Of a stretch of DNA of 15,521 bases, positions 1 to 6,152 are shown piece by piece (positions within the stretch are counted from its first letter, which is position 1; each line of letters starts with the position of its first letter). The notes below the pieces were generated by a model. It saw only the letters and a list, made by a program, of their open reading frames with translations. It was not told the origin of the DNA and did not search any database. The DNA lies in assembly GCA_947475855.1 (NCBI GenBank), contig CANJPN010000082.1, positions 1 to 15,521 on the forward strand, given 5' to 3'. Source of the DNA: Bradyrhizobiaceae bacterium (GTDB taxonomy: Bacteria; Pseudomonadota; Alphaproteobacteria; Rhizobiales; Hyphomicrobiaceae). The translations under genes were made by a program, and so were the position numbers.

Positions 1-770
1 AGCATCACGACCTCTTCCTTATTGGCGGGATCGAGCGCCCAGCGAATGCCTTCGATGTTGGCTTGCAGATAGCGCACGAGCAGATCCTCGTTCGCCTTCG
101 CCCAGCTCTTCAAAATCCACACGCCGCCGGCCTGATAGGGGCCGACGATGGCGGCGGGCGAGCCGAGGCTCTTGAACTGGCCAGCCTTCACGACCTGGAT
201 TGAAAACGGCGGGTTCATCATGGCAGCCCACGCGTTCTGCTTGTTGTCGCGCATCGCAGCGAGACGTTGCCCCGTGCCGCCAGCCGGGAACACCTGATAG
301 TCTTTGCCGCGCTCCAGGCCCTTCACCTTGAGCATCTTGTAGAGCAGGAACGCATAGGCCGTGTTGACCGCGTCGACCGCGACGGTCTTGCCCTTGAGAT
401 CCTCCAGCGAATTGATCTCGGGCTGCACGATGAGGAGATTGAGGCCACCATCTCCGCCCATCACGATCGAGGCGTCGACCTTGTCGTTCTCGATCTGGGC
501 GACGGCGTTGTCCACGGCAGCATGCGCGATCTGGTAGCGGCCGGCAGCAAGGCCGTGGCGCAGTTCGTCAGAGTTCGGCGTGTTGACGACCTCCACTGCG
601 ATATTGCGCTTGGAGAAGAAGCCTTTGTGCTGTGCCGAGAGTATCGCAAGGTTCGACAGACCGGGGAACAGGATGATCTTGAGCGAGGCCTGCTGGGCGT
701 GGGCGGGGGCCGTCGCAGCAAGTGCGGCCAGCGCTGCGGCGGCTACAACGGCCGCGTGTCTCATAAACAT
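1..770 (-). CDS. ABC transporter substrate-binding protein, NMT1/THI5-like (3' end cut by window edge)
   Basis: This gene encodes a periplasmic solute-binding protein of the SsuA/TauA/THI5-like class, which delivers a small organic ligand to an ABC importer. The ATG at 770 lies five bases after a GGAGG on the minus strand; a second ATG at 764 is less well spaced. Residues 1-26 form a signal peptide with an Ala-rich core ending in AHA before QQ. The mature part starts with the strand typical of the family (LKIILFPG). It continues with SAQHKGFF and ELRHGLAAGRYQIAHA, then the second-lobe start SLEDLKGKTVAVD, and later AAMMNPPF. The frame is open through base 1, so about 256 residues are seen and the C-terminus is missing. 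No permease or ATPase gene is in the window. The gene follows a dehydrogenase gene on the same strand, with a REP pair between them. The ligand cannot be told from sequence alone. Confidence 0.85.
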   Translation of the reverse strand, partial: MFMRHAAVVAAAALAALAATAPAHAQQASLKIILFPGLSNLAILSAQHKGFFSKRNIAVEVVNTPNSDELRHGLAAGRYQIAHAAVDNAVAQIENDKVDASIVMGGDGGLNLLIVQPEINSLEDLKGKTVAVDAVNTAYAFLLYKMLKVKGLERGKDYQVFPAGGTGQRLAAMRDNKQNAWAAMMNPPFSIQVVKAGQFKSLGSPAAIVGPYQAGGVWILKSWAKANEDLLVRYLQANIEGIRWALDPANKEEVVM

Positions 771-821
771 CGATTCCTCCCAGCTTGGCTGAATTGCCCG
801 TCACGACAGTCAGGCGACTTC

Positions 822-902
822 GTAGGGTGCAATAGCGCGGTTGCGCGTATTGCACCGATAAGTTCTCGGACCGGTGCAATACGCTTTGCTATTGCACCCT
901 AC
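822..902. repeat. REP pair (BIME-like), GTAG type, family 1
   Basis: Two hairpins face each other, bracketed by GTAG (822-825) and CTAC (899-902). The first has outer stem GGTGCAATA (826-834) with TATTGCACC (848-856), an inner GCGC/GCGC stem, and one unpaired G at 847. The second, read on the minus strand, has the same outer stem (898-890 with 881-873), a two-pair inner stem and one unpaired G at 882. A GTAG tetranucleotide before an imperfect palindrome is the known signature of REP sequences moved by RAYT transposases. No RAYT gene is in the window. The element lies between two same-strand genes, so it would be transcribed into mRNA if they share a transcript. Confidence 0.8.
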
Positions 903-911
903 GGTGCCCCG

Positions 912-1862
912 TCAATCGAACGGGTACACGCCAACTTTTGGTTCCCATGGCTTTTCGACGCCGTCCATGCCGGAGCAGAGCATCGCGGCCCAGCTTTCGA
1001 GCGTGGTCGCGCCGATGTGCGGAGAGGCGAACAGGGTGGGCAGCTTCAGCAGCGGGTTGTTGTTGGCGGGTTCGATCGCGAACACGTCGAAGCAGGCAGC
1101 CGCGATGCGGCCCGACTGAAGCTCGGCCGCAAGGCCCGCCTCGTCGACGATCATGCCGCGTGCGCAGTTGATGAGCACCATGCCGGGTTTGAGCTTGGCC
1201 AGCACCTTGGGCGTATACATGCCTACGGTCGTGGAGTTCTTCGGCAAGTGGATCGTGAGGACATCCGAGCGCGCCCACAGCTCGTCGGCGCTGACGCTCT
1301 CTACGTTGTACTGGCGGCAAAAGTCGGAGATGTCGACGCGGTCGCAGGCGATCAGCTTAACGCCGAACGGCTGCAGGAGCTTCGCCACCTCCTTGCCGAT
1401 GTGGCCGAGGCCGTGAATGCCGACGGTGCGGCCACGCAGATCGCCGCCAAAGCCGATCGGGCCTTTCCACTCGCCGCGATAGAGCATCGAGGAGAACTCG
1501 TGCACGCGGCGCAGGCCGAGGATCATGAAGCAAACGGTAAGTTCGGCAACCGAGGTTTTGTTGATGCCCGGAGCCCACCACATCCGGATGCCGTGCTTGT
1601 TCAAGAGCGCGGGATCGATGTGGTCGACTCCGGCCGAGCAGAGCGACAGGGTTTTCAGTTCAGGCAGTGCCGTAAAAACCCGGTCGGAGAAGTTCTCGAT
1701 GCCGATGACGGCAGCGTCATGGCCGCGCGCGAATTCGATGAACTGGTCCTCGCTGAGGCGGTGCCGGTCGGTGCGGAACTTCGCGCCGGGATAGCGACGG
1801 GCGAGCTCGGCTTTCAGCTCGGGGAAGAAATCGAAGTAGGGGATCGTGACGGCGACGCGCAT
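912..1862 (-). CDS. D-2-hydroxyacid dehydrogenase, NAD(P)-binding (phosphoglycerate dehydrogenase-like)
   Basis: This is a cytosolic oxidoreductase that interconverts a 2-hydroxy acid and a 2-keto acid using NAD(P). The 316 residues start at ATG 1862 (MRVAVTIPYF). An in-frame TTG at 1895 would add eleven residues of low-complexity sequence and is less likely. Residues 1-95 are the N-terminal part of the catalytic domain, and the Rossmann domain starts near 145. The nucleotide loop GLGHIG is at 151-156, with Asp174 placed to hold the ribose. The family's catalytic residues are all present: Arg235 (CARG), Glu264 (FAIEP) and His282 (SPHIGA). Length fits the family (about 310-340). The gene diverges from the MDR oxidoreductase gene and precedes the substrate-binding protein gene on the same strand, which may suggest co-transcription. 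The substrate (glyoxylate, hydroxypyruvate, phosphoglycerate or other) is not resolved. Confidence 0.9.
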   Translation of the reverse strand: MRVAVTIPYFDFFPELKAELARRYPGAKFRTDRHRLSEDQFIEFARGHDAAVIGIENFSDRVFTALPELKTLSLCSAGVDHIDPALLNKHGIRMWWAPGINKTSVAELTVCFMILGLRRVHEFSSMLYRGEWKGPIGFGGDLRGRTVGIHGLGHIGKEVAKLLQPFGVKLIACDRVDISDFCRQYNVESVSADELWARSDVLTIHLPKNSTTVGMYTPKVLAKLKPGMVLINCARGMIVDEAGLAAELQSGRIAAACFDVFAIEPANNNPLLKLPTLFASPHIGATTLESWAAMLCSGMDGVEKPWEPKVGVYPFD

Positions 1863-1916
1863 CGGGACCTGTCCGGGTGGAGTGGTTTGTCTCAACCTAG
1901 CATATGCGCTTCGCGA

Positions 1917-1959
1917 CTGGGCTGCTGCCCAGACCTGCTCGGGAGCAGACCTCCCGAGC
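1917..1959. repeat. Two tandem perfect hairpins
   Basis: The first hairpin pairs CTGGGC (1917-1922) with GCCCAG (1927-1932) around TGCT. The second pairs GCTCGGGAG (1937-1945) with CTCCCGAGC (1951-1959) around CAGAC. They lie 55-97 bases before the dehydrogenase start and would be in its leader if transcription starts further right. No T-run follows on either strand and no gene ends here, so a terminator role is unlikely. They could be a leader structure or a degenerate palindromic repeat. Confidence 0.55.
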
Positions 1960-2089
1960 CCACCCCTTCTTAAGACTCAACACAGGCCCTGCGAGTGCTT
2001 TGCTGTCGATTCAGGACTTGATCGTAGTAGACCTTGCCAATTTCTTCACAGCAGTTAGAAATCTATTCGCATTTCGGACACCAAGCGCC

Positions 2090-2110
2090 GCCGCAGAATT
2101 GCGGCAGGAT
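2090..2110. promoter_or_regulatory. Candidate operator upstream of the MDR oxidoreductase gene
   Basis: GCCGCA (2090-2095) and TGCGGC (2100-2105) form a perfect palindrome around GAAT. Overlapping it, GCAGAAT (2093-2099) and GCAGGAT (2104-2110) repeat with an 11-base period, about one helical turn. This places two half-sites on the same DNA face about 85-100 bases before the start codon. An Lrp/AsnC-type regulator is a possibility; the regulator identity is inference only. Confidence 0.35.
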
Positions 2111-2193
2111 TTTCTTGGCTGCACCCGATATATCAGCGACAAAGAAGTCAGACCGGAGCGCGGATCGCGCTCCCAGCCCGGAGAACCGACACG

Positions 2194-3207
2194 ATGAGCA
2201 CGATGAAAGCCCTGGTGCTGCGCAAGCACGGCGACCTCGATGAACTCGAGGTGGTGGCCGACTATCCGCGCCCCGCCGTCCAGCCGGGCCACGTCGTGAT
2301 CCGCGTCGGCGCGTCGTCGTTCAACTACCACGACGTGTTCACCGTCAAGGGCATGCCGGGCATCAAGGTGCCTATGCCCGTGATCATCGGCCTCGACATG
2401 GCCGGCACGATCGCGGAAGTCGGCGCGGACGTGAAGGGCTGGAAGGCCGGCGACCGGGTGCTCGTCAACCCGCTCAACAAGAAGAAGGGCCTGATGGGCG
2501 AGATGATGGACGGCGGCATGGCGGAATACTGCCTCGTCGCCGCCGACCAGCTCATCGCGATGCCCGACAAGGTTTCGTTCGCGGAAGCCGCCTCGCTTCC
2601 CGTCGCCTATGGCACCGCGCACCGCATGATCATCACGCACAAGACGATCAAGGCCGGCGACAAGGTTCTGATCCTGGGCGCGTCGGGCGGCGTCGGCACG
2701 GGATGCATCCTGCTCGCCAAGATGCTCGGCGCGGAAGTGATCGCGTGCACGTCGAGCCAGGAGAAGGTGGACGCGCTGAAGAAGTTCGGCGCCGATCACG
2801 TGATCAACGTCAACGAGGTGGACTTCTCGAAGTGGGCCAACGAAAAGTACGGCAAGCCGCAGCGGCGCAACTACGACGGCGGCGTCGACGTGCTGATCAA
2901 CTACACCGGCGGTGACACCTGGGCGCCGTCGCTCCGCTGCATCAAGCGCGGCGGCAAGCTGCTCGTGTGCGGCGCGACCGCGGGCCACGATCCGAAGGAG
3001 GATCTGCGCTACATCTGGAGCTTCGAGATCGAAGTGAAGGGCTCCAACAGCTTCTACGACGACGACCTCAAGGGCCTGATGGAAATGATCTCGTCGGGCA
3101 AGATGAAGCCGGTGATCGATGCGGAGTTGCCGCTCGAAAAGGCGGCCGAGGGGTTGGCGCTGATCCGCGACCGCAAGGTTATCGGCAAGGTCGTGGTGAC
3201 GCCGTAG
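2194..3207 (+). CDS. Zinc-free medium-chain dehydrogenase/reductase (quinone oxidoreductase-like)
   Basis: This 337-residue cytosolic protein belongs to the MDR superfamily and probably reduces an enone, quinone or enoyl thioester with NADPH. The start at 2194 sits ten bases after GGAG (2180-2183); the in-frame ATG at 2203 lies too far away. The N-terminal GroES-like domain covers about 1-130. It contains the quinone-reductase style FNYHD (43-47) instead of the catalytic Cys motif of zinc alcohol dehydrogenases, then GLDMAGTIAEVG (66-77). The region that carries the structural-zinc cysteines in alcohol dehydrogenases has none here (VNPLNKKKG at 91-99). The Rossmann domain starts near 155 with LGASGGVG (161-168). 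Stop is followed after two bases by a REP pair, then by thioesterase and acyl-CoA ligase genes, which suggests a role in acyl-CoA metabolism. Automatic naming may call it a zinc-binding dehydrogenase; the visible residues argue against zinc. Confidence 0.88.
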   Translation: MSTMKALVLRKHGDLDELEVVADYPRPAVQPGHVVIRVGASSFNYHDVFTVKGMPGIKVPMPVIIGLDMAGTIAEVGADVKGWKAGDRVLVNPLNKKKGLMGEMMDGGMAEYCLVAADQLIAMPDKVSFAEAASLPVAYGTAHRMIITHKTIKAGDKVLILGASGGVGTGCILLAKMLGAEVIACTSSQEKVDALKKFGADHVINVNEVDFSKWANEKYGKPQRRNYDGGVDVLINYTGGDTWAPSLRCIKRGGKLLVCGATAGHDPKEDLRYIWSFEIEVKGSNSFYDDDLKGLMEMISSGKMKPVIDAELPLEKAAEGLALIRDRKVIGKVVVTP

Positions 3208-3209
3208 GC

Positions 3210-3310
3210 GTAGGTTGGGTTAGCTCGGCACTGACGAGCGTAACCCAACGTCTTCTAGTAACCCAAAGACGTCGGGTTACGCGGCGCTCCGCACCGCTAA
3301 CCCAACCTAC
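3210..3310. repeat. REP pair (BIME-like), GTAG type, family 2
   Basis: Two facing hairpins are bracketed by GTAG (3210-3213) and CTAC (3307-3310). The first has outer stem GTTGGGTTA (3214-3222) with TAACCCAAC (3241-3249), inner stem GCTCG/CGAGC and one unpaired G at 3240. The second, on the minus strand, pairs 3306-3298 with 3279-3271 (one mismatch), has inner stem GCGG/CCGC and one unpaired G at 3280. The spacer 3250-3270 has its own short GTCTT/AAGAC arm. Layout equals the element at 822-902, but the stem sequences are unrelated. It starts two bases after a stop codon and ends 23 bases before the next start codon. Confidence 0.8.
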
Positions 3311-3333
3311 GAGATCCGCCAAAGGAGTGTGCA

Positions 3334-3759
3334 ATGTCAGACGAACTCACCCCCGCCAAGGTCCAGGAAATGATCCTGACGCGGCCGTTCCACCAGTGGC
3401 TCGGCCTCACCGTCACCGCCGTGACGGACGAGACGATCGAGCTGCGCGCGAAGTGGCGCGAGGAATGGGTCGTCAATCCGCAAGGCGGATGGACGCACGG
3501 CGGCATTCTCGCAGCCCTCGTCGATCTCACCGCAGACTGGGCCATGATCAAGAAGCTCGCTCGGCCGGCACCGACCGTCGACATGCGCGTCGACTATCAT
3601 GCTCCCGCCAAGAAGGGCGACCTCGTCTGCAAGGGCAAGGTGGTGCGGATGGGCGGCCAGTTTTCCTGCGCCGAAGCGAGCATCTACGACGAGGCGGGCA
3701 AGCTGCTCGCCAGCGGGCGCGGCACCTATGCCACGGCGCCGCCGCCGGCGAAGGGATGA
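3334..3759 (+). CDS. PaaI-family hotdog thioesterase
   Basis: The 141-residue protein is a cytosolic hotdog-fold acyl-CoA thioesterase of the PaaI/YdiI/4-hydroxybenzoyl-CoA thioesterase group, which hydrolyses aryl- or acyl-CoA esters and often rescues CoA from stalled intermediates. The start has a strong AAAGGAG (3321-3327) six bases upstream. The family's central helix motif is seen as THGGILAALVDLTADWA (54-70), with HGG at 55-57 and the likely catalytic acid Asp64. The strand VDMRVDYHAPAKKGDL (82-97) and the final YDEAGKLLASGRGTY (118-132) are typical. Length equals the family norm. It lies between an MDR oxidoreductase and an acyl-CoA ligase on the same strand, with a palindromic repeat on each side. 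The acyl group it acts on is not visible. Confidence 0.9.
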   Translation: MSDELTPAKVQEMILTRPFHQWLGLTVTAVTDETIELRAKWREEWVVNPQGGWTHGGILAALVDLTADWAMIKKLARPAPTVDMRVDYHAPAKKGDLVCKGKVVRMGGQFSCAEASIYDEAGKLLASGRGTYATAPPPAKG

Positions 3760-3785
3760 GCGGGACCGCTCTTTTATCTCATCTT

Positions 3786-3895
3786 CCGTCATGGCCCGCC
3801 CCGGATCCGTGTCCGGGGTGAACTCCAGCGGGCCATCCACGGCGCGGAGCGAGTTACGGCACGAATGTGGATGGCCGCCTTCGCGGCCATGACGG
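3786..3895. repeat. Mosaic palindromic intergenic element
   Basis: Nested perfect inverted repeats form a cruciform-like unit. The outer arms CCGTCATGGCC (3786-3796) and GGCCATGACGG (3885-3895) match over 11 bases. The middle arms GGCCATCCAC (3831-3840) and GTGGATGGCC (3867-3876) match over 10. Each half also folds alone: ATGGCCCGC with GCGGGCCAT enclosing CCCCGGA/TCCGGGG, and GGCC/GGCC around GCCTTCGC. Similar palindromic elements of this general type are known between genes of rhizobia and relatives; the exact family here is inferred. It fills most of the gap between the thioesterase and the acyl-CoA ligase. Confidence 0.7.
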
Positions 3896-3956
3896 GGTGA
3901 TCGGTGACGTCAAATAAGAAGCGTGTGTTTCTACTCGCCGGTGGTTGCGACAACGA

Positions 3957-5486
3957 ATGACAAACATGTCCCCTTTCACGAACCTCGGCGATCTCGTTCG
4001 CCGCGACCTCGACCTCACGCGAACCGCGCTCATCGATCTGGGCGGGGAGAAGGCCCCGCGCGAGTTCACGCATGGCGATATCGACGCGGCGGCGGCGGGC
4101 GTCGCGCGCGCACTCTCCAAGCGCGGTCTCGCACGGGGCACGCGGATCGCGATTTTGTCGGCGAACCGGTTCGAGTATCTGGCGACATACTACGGCATCA
4201 TGCGTGCGGGCCTGGTCGCGGTCCCCGTGAACTTCAAGTTTCCGCGTCCGGTCATCCACTACATCCTCGGGGATTGCGATGCGCAGATGGTGTTCTGCGA
4301 CGCGGCCCGGCGCGCGGATTGCCCGGAGGGGATGCCCGTCGTCGACTTCAGTTCGGCGGGCAGCGACGGCTTCGACGCATTTCTCGATCGCGGGCCATTC
4401 GAGACGGTCGTGCCGAAGCCGGACGACCCCGCGATGTTCCTCTACACGTCCGGATCGAGCGGAACGCCGAAGGGCGTGATCCTCTCGCATCACAGCCACA
4501 TCTGGGTGGCGCAGACGCGGCTCGGCACCCAAGATCTTTCGCGGCACCGCTATCTGATCGCCGCGCCGCTCTATCACATGAATGCGCTCGCGCTGTCGAA
4601 GCTCGCGGCGGTCGGGCATTCGACGATCGTGCTGCTGCCGCAGTTCAACGCACGCGACTACATCACGGCGATCGAGACCTACCGCTGCACGATGCTGACG
4701 GCGGTGCCGCCAATGATCGCGATGATGCTGCGCGAAGCCGATCTCGTCGCGAAGACCGACTTGTCGAGCGTGGAGATCGTTCGGATGGGCTCGGCCCCCG
4801 TCAGCCAGGCGCTGATGAGCGCGATCAAGAGGACGTTCCCGAAGGCGCAGGTCGTCAATGCCTACGGCACCACGGAGGCAGGGCCGGTCGTTTTCGGGCC
4901 GCATCCCGATGGCCTGCCGCAACCGGAGATGTCGGTCGGATACAAGCACCGGCTGGTCGAGTTGCGGCTCGCGGACGGCGACGACCGTCTGGCCGATCAG
5001 GGCGTGCTCGAGATGAAGTGTCCCGCGGTCATGTCGGGCTATCACAACCGGCCGGACCTGAAGCCGCCGTTCACAGCCGACGGGTTCTACGTCACTGGTG
5101 ATGTTTTCCGGCGCGACGAGAACGGGTTCCACTATTTCGTCGGCCGCAGCGACGACATGTTCGTATCGGGCGGCGAAAACATCTATCCCGCCGATGTGGA
5201 GCGCATGCTCGAGCGGCATCCTGGCATCGCGCAGGCGGCTGTCGTGCCGGTCGACGACGACATCAAGGGAACAAAGCCCGTCGCGTTCATCATCCCGAAG
5301 CCCGGCCAACAGCCCGCTGAAGATGACATCAAGCAGTTCGCGCTCGCCAATGCACCGGCCTACCAGCATCCGCGATCGGTATGGCTCGTAGACGATTTGC
5401 CGCTTGCCTCGACCAACAAGCTCGACCGCGCCGCGCTCAAGGCAAGGGCGGCTCAACTGGTCGGGACGGCCGGGTCGAAGGGATAG
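3957..5486 (+). CDS. AMP-forming acyl-CoA ligase (ANL superfamily)
   Basis: This cytosolic enzyme activates a carboxylic acid with ATP to an acyl-AMP, then transfers it to CoA. From ATG 3957 it has 509 residues; ATG 3966 and an upstream TTG at 3945 are also possible, since no start has a clear ribosome site. The superfamily motifs appear in order: P-loop YTSGSSGTPKG (163-173), PLYHMNAL (204-211), NAYGTTEAGP (301-310), TGD (380-382), GRSDD (396-400) with the hinge region, SGGENIYPADVE (404-415), and the C-terminal NKLDR with Lys488 for the adenylation step. All key residues are intact, so the enzyme should be active. The chain length of the acid cannot be read from sequence; medium-chain, cyclic or aromatic acids are all possible. 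It is last in a same-strand row after the oxidoreductase and thioesterase. Confidence 0.9.
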   Translation: MTNMSPFTNLGDLVRRDLDLTRTALIDLGGEKAPREFTHGDIDAAAAGVARALSKRGLARGTRIAILSANRFEYLATYYGIMRAGLVAVPVNFKFPRPVIHYILGDCDAQMVFCDAARRADCPEGMPVVDFSSAGSDGFDAFLDRGPFETVVPKPDDPAMFLYTSGSSGTPKGVILSHHSHIWVAQTRLGTQDLSRHRYLIAAPLYHMNALALSKLAAVGHSTIVLLPQFNARDYITAIETYRCTMLTAVPPMIAMMLREADLVAKTDLSSVEIVRMGSAPVSQALMSAIKRTFPKAQVVNAYGTTEAGPVVFGPHPDGLPQPEMSVGYKHRLVELRLADGDDRLADQGVLEMKCPAVMSGYHNRPDLKPPFTADGFYVTGDVFRRDENGFHYFVGRSDDMFVSGGENIYPADVERMLERHPGIAQAAVVPVDDDIKGTKPVAFIIPKPGQQPAEDDIKQFALANAPAYQHPRSVWLVDDLPLASTNKLDRAALKARAAQLVGTAGSKG

Positions 5487-5499
5487 CGCCGAGGGCGCT
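5485..5499 (+). terminator. Possible weak terminator hairpin at the ligase stop codon
   Basis: AGCGCC (5485-5490) pairs with GGCGCT (5494-5499) around GAG, directly at the stop codon of the ligase gene. No T-run follows, so intrinsic termination would be weak at best. The position at the end of a probable operon is the main support. Confidence 0.25.
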
Positions 5500-5682
5500 C
5501 ACACCATCATCCATCCGTGAAGTGCATTGCGATCGGGCAGCACTTTTTGGGGCACCCGAGGCTTTCCATCGGGCTCGCGAATACTTACCGGCGAACAGTT
5601 CTCCACATGCCTTTTGTTTTCTGTGGATGGTAAATCCGACCATTCATCCAGCATTCAGGCGGCAAACGGTAACTGGACCGCC

Positions 5683-5991
5683 ATGCGACATTTATCCATT
5701 ATCTCAGCGGCGGTAGCCGCGTTGATTGCCGCGACGCTGCTCAACTCGTCCGCTCCGCAGGCGCAGCTTGCTTGTATTTCCGACTGGTCGGAGGCTGCTC
5801 CCATCGTACGCCGCGAGGGGCTCGTGCCGATCGAACTGGTCGACAGGCTCGCACGCGATCGGTCGTCGGTTCAGATCCTGCGCAGCGCGCTGTGCCGGGA
5901 CCAGGACCGCTACGTCTACCGGCTGACGGTTCGAGGTGGTGAAGGCACGATGCGGACGCTCGTGGTCGATGCGCGACATCCATTCGATTGA
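5683..5991 (+). CDS. Small secreted PepSY-like protein (candidate FeuN-type kinase inhibitor)
   Basis: The gene encodes 102 residues from ATG 5683; the longer open frame to its left has no signal peptide at its start and is unlikely. Residues 1-28 form a signal peptide with an Ala/Ile/Leu core ending near PQAQ, so the product should be periplasmic. The mature part has two cysteines, Cys31 and Cys71, which may form a disulfide. The C-terminal DRYVYRLTVRGGEGTMRTLVVDARHPFD-type strand pair (from about 75) resembles the end of PepSY domains. It lies 161 bases before a FeuP-like regulator and its kinase. In Sinorhizobium the small periplasmic FeuN sits before feuPQ and restrains the kinase FeuQ. 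A similar job here is inferred from position, size and location in the cell; I did not recognise FeuN sequence itself. Confidence 0.72.
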   Translation: MRHLSIISAAVAALIAATLLNSSAPQAQLACISDWSEAAPIVRREGLVPIELVDRLARDRSSVQILRSALCRDQDRYVYRLTVRGGEGTMRTLVVDARHPFD

Positions 5992-6025
5992 TGCAGCCAA
6001 GTTCGGGGCGATGGCAGGTGCTGCT

Positions 6026-6043
6026 AGGGCCAGCCCTTGTTTT
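6026..6043 (+). terminator. Possible weak terminator after the PepSY-like gene
   Basis: AGGGC and GCCCT form a short stem (6026-6037) with a tiny loop, followed by TTGTTTT to 6043. The stem is short and the loop is only two to four bases, so this is a weak candidate. If real, it would separate the PepSY-like gene from the regulator promoter. Confidence 0.25.
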
Positions 6044-6114
6044 GGCGGGTGTTTCAAAGCCACGGGTACGCTTCCGGCGATGAACCCGCGCTAGGCTTTA
6101 GACGAGCTTGGCGG

Positions 6115-6120
6115 TATAAT
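6115..6120 (+). promoter_or_regulatory. Candidate -10 box for the regulator-kinase genes
   Basis: A perfect TATAAT lies 32 bases before the start codon of the response regulator, a rare match in this GC-rich window. Transcription would begin near 6127 and leave a leader of about 26 bases including the GGAG at 6142-6145. No good -35 box is seen at 16-18 bases upstream, so it may need an activator or be fortuitous. Confidence 0.4.
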
Positions 6121-6152
6121 GGCACGCCAATTCCGCTGTCTGGAGACACCCC

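Larger units (their letters stand above)
1863..2193. other. Divergent intergenic region between dehydrogenase and oxidoreductase genes
   Basis: This 331-base stretch separates two divergent genes and so must hold promoters for both. Near the dehydrogenase side are two strong hairpins (1917-1959). Bases 2030-2080 are clearly more AT-rich than the surroundings, as expected around a promoter. Closer to the rightward gene are a palindrome and an 11-base-spaced direct repeat (2090-2110). I found no convincing -35/-10 pair and no credible small gene. Confidence 0.6.

Noticed and set aside
822..902. Transcription terminator at the first palindromic element
   Set aside because: Strong stems exist, but neither strand has a following T-run, and the GTAG/CTAC bracket with conserved bulge fits a REP pair better.
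1917..1959. Bidirectional terminator
   Set aside because: The flanking genes diverge here, so no transcript ends at this point, and there is no T-run.
267..1973. Long rightward open frame of 568 codons
   Set aside because: It runs opposite both the substrate-binding protein and the dehydrogenase, crosses the REP pair, and has no recognisable domain; it is a GC-rich shadow.
2011..2988. Leftward open frame of 325 codons
   Set aside because: It is antisense to the MDR oxidoreductase and its product is rich in His/Arg/Asp/Val as expected of a shadow frame.
3210..3310. CRISPR-like array, because similar TAACCC blocks recur
   Set aside because: The copies are inverted arms of two hairpins, without equal spacers or direct repeats of CRISPR length.
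2967..3821. Rightward open frame of 284 codons
   Set aside because: It crosses from the oxidoreductase through a REP pair into the thioesterase in the wrong frame; the product is Arg-rich and shows no domain.
3789..5456. Leftward open frame of 555 codons
   Set aside because: It is antisense to the acyl-CoA ligase, which has every family motif; the antisense product has none.
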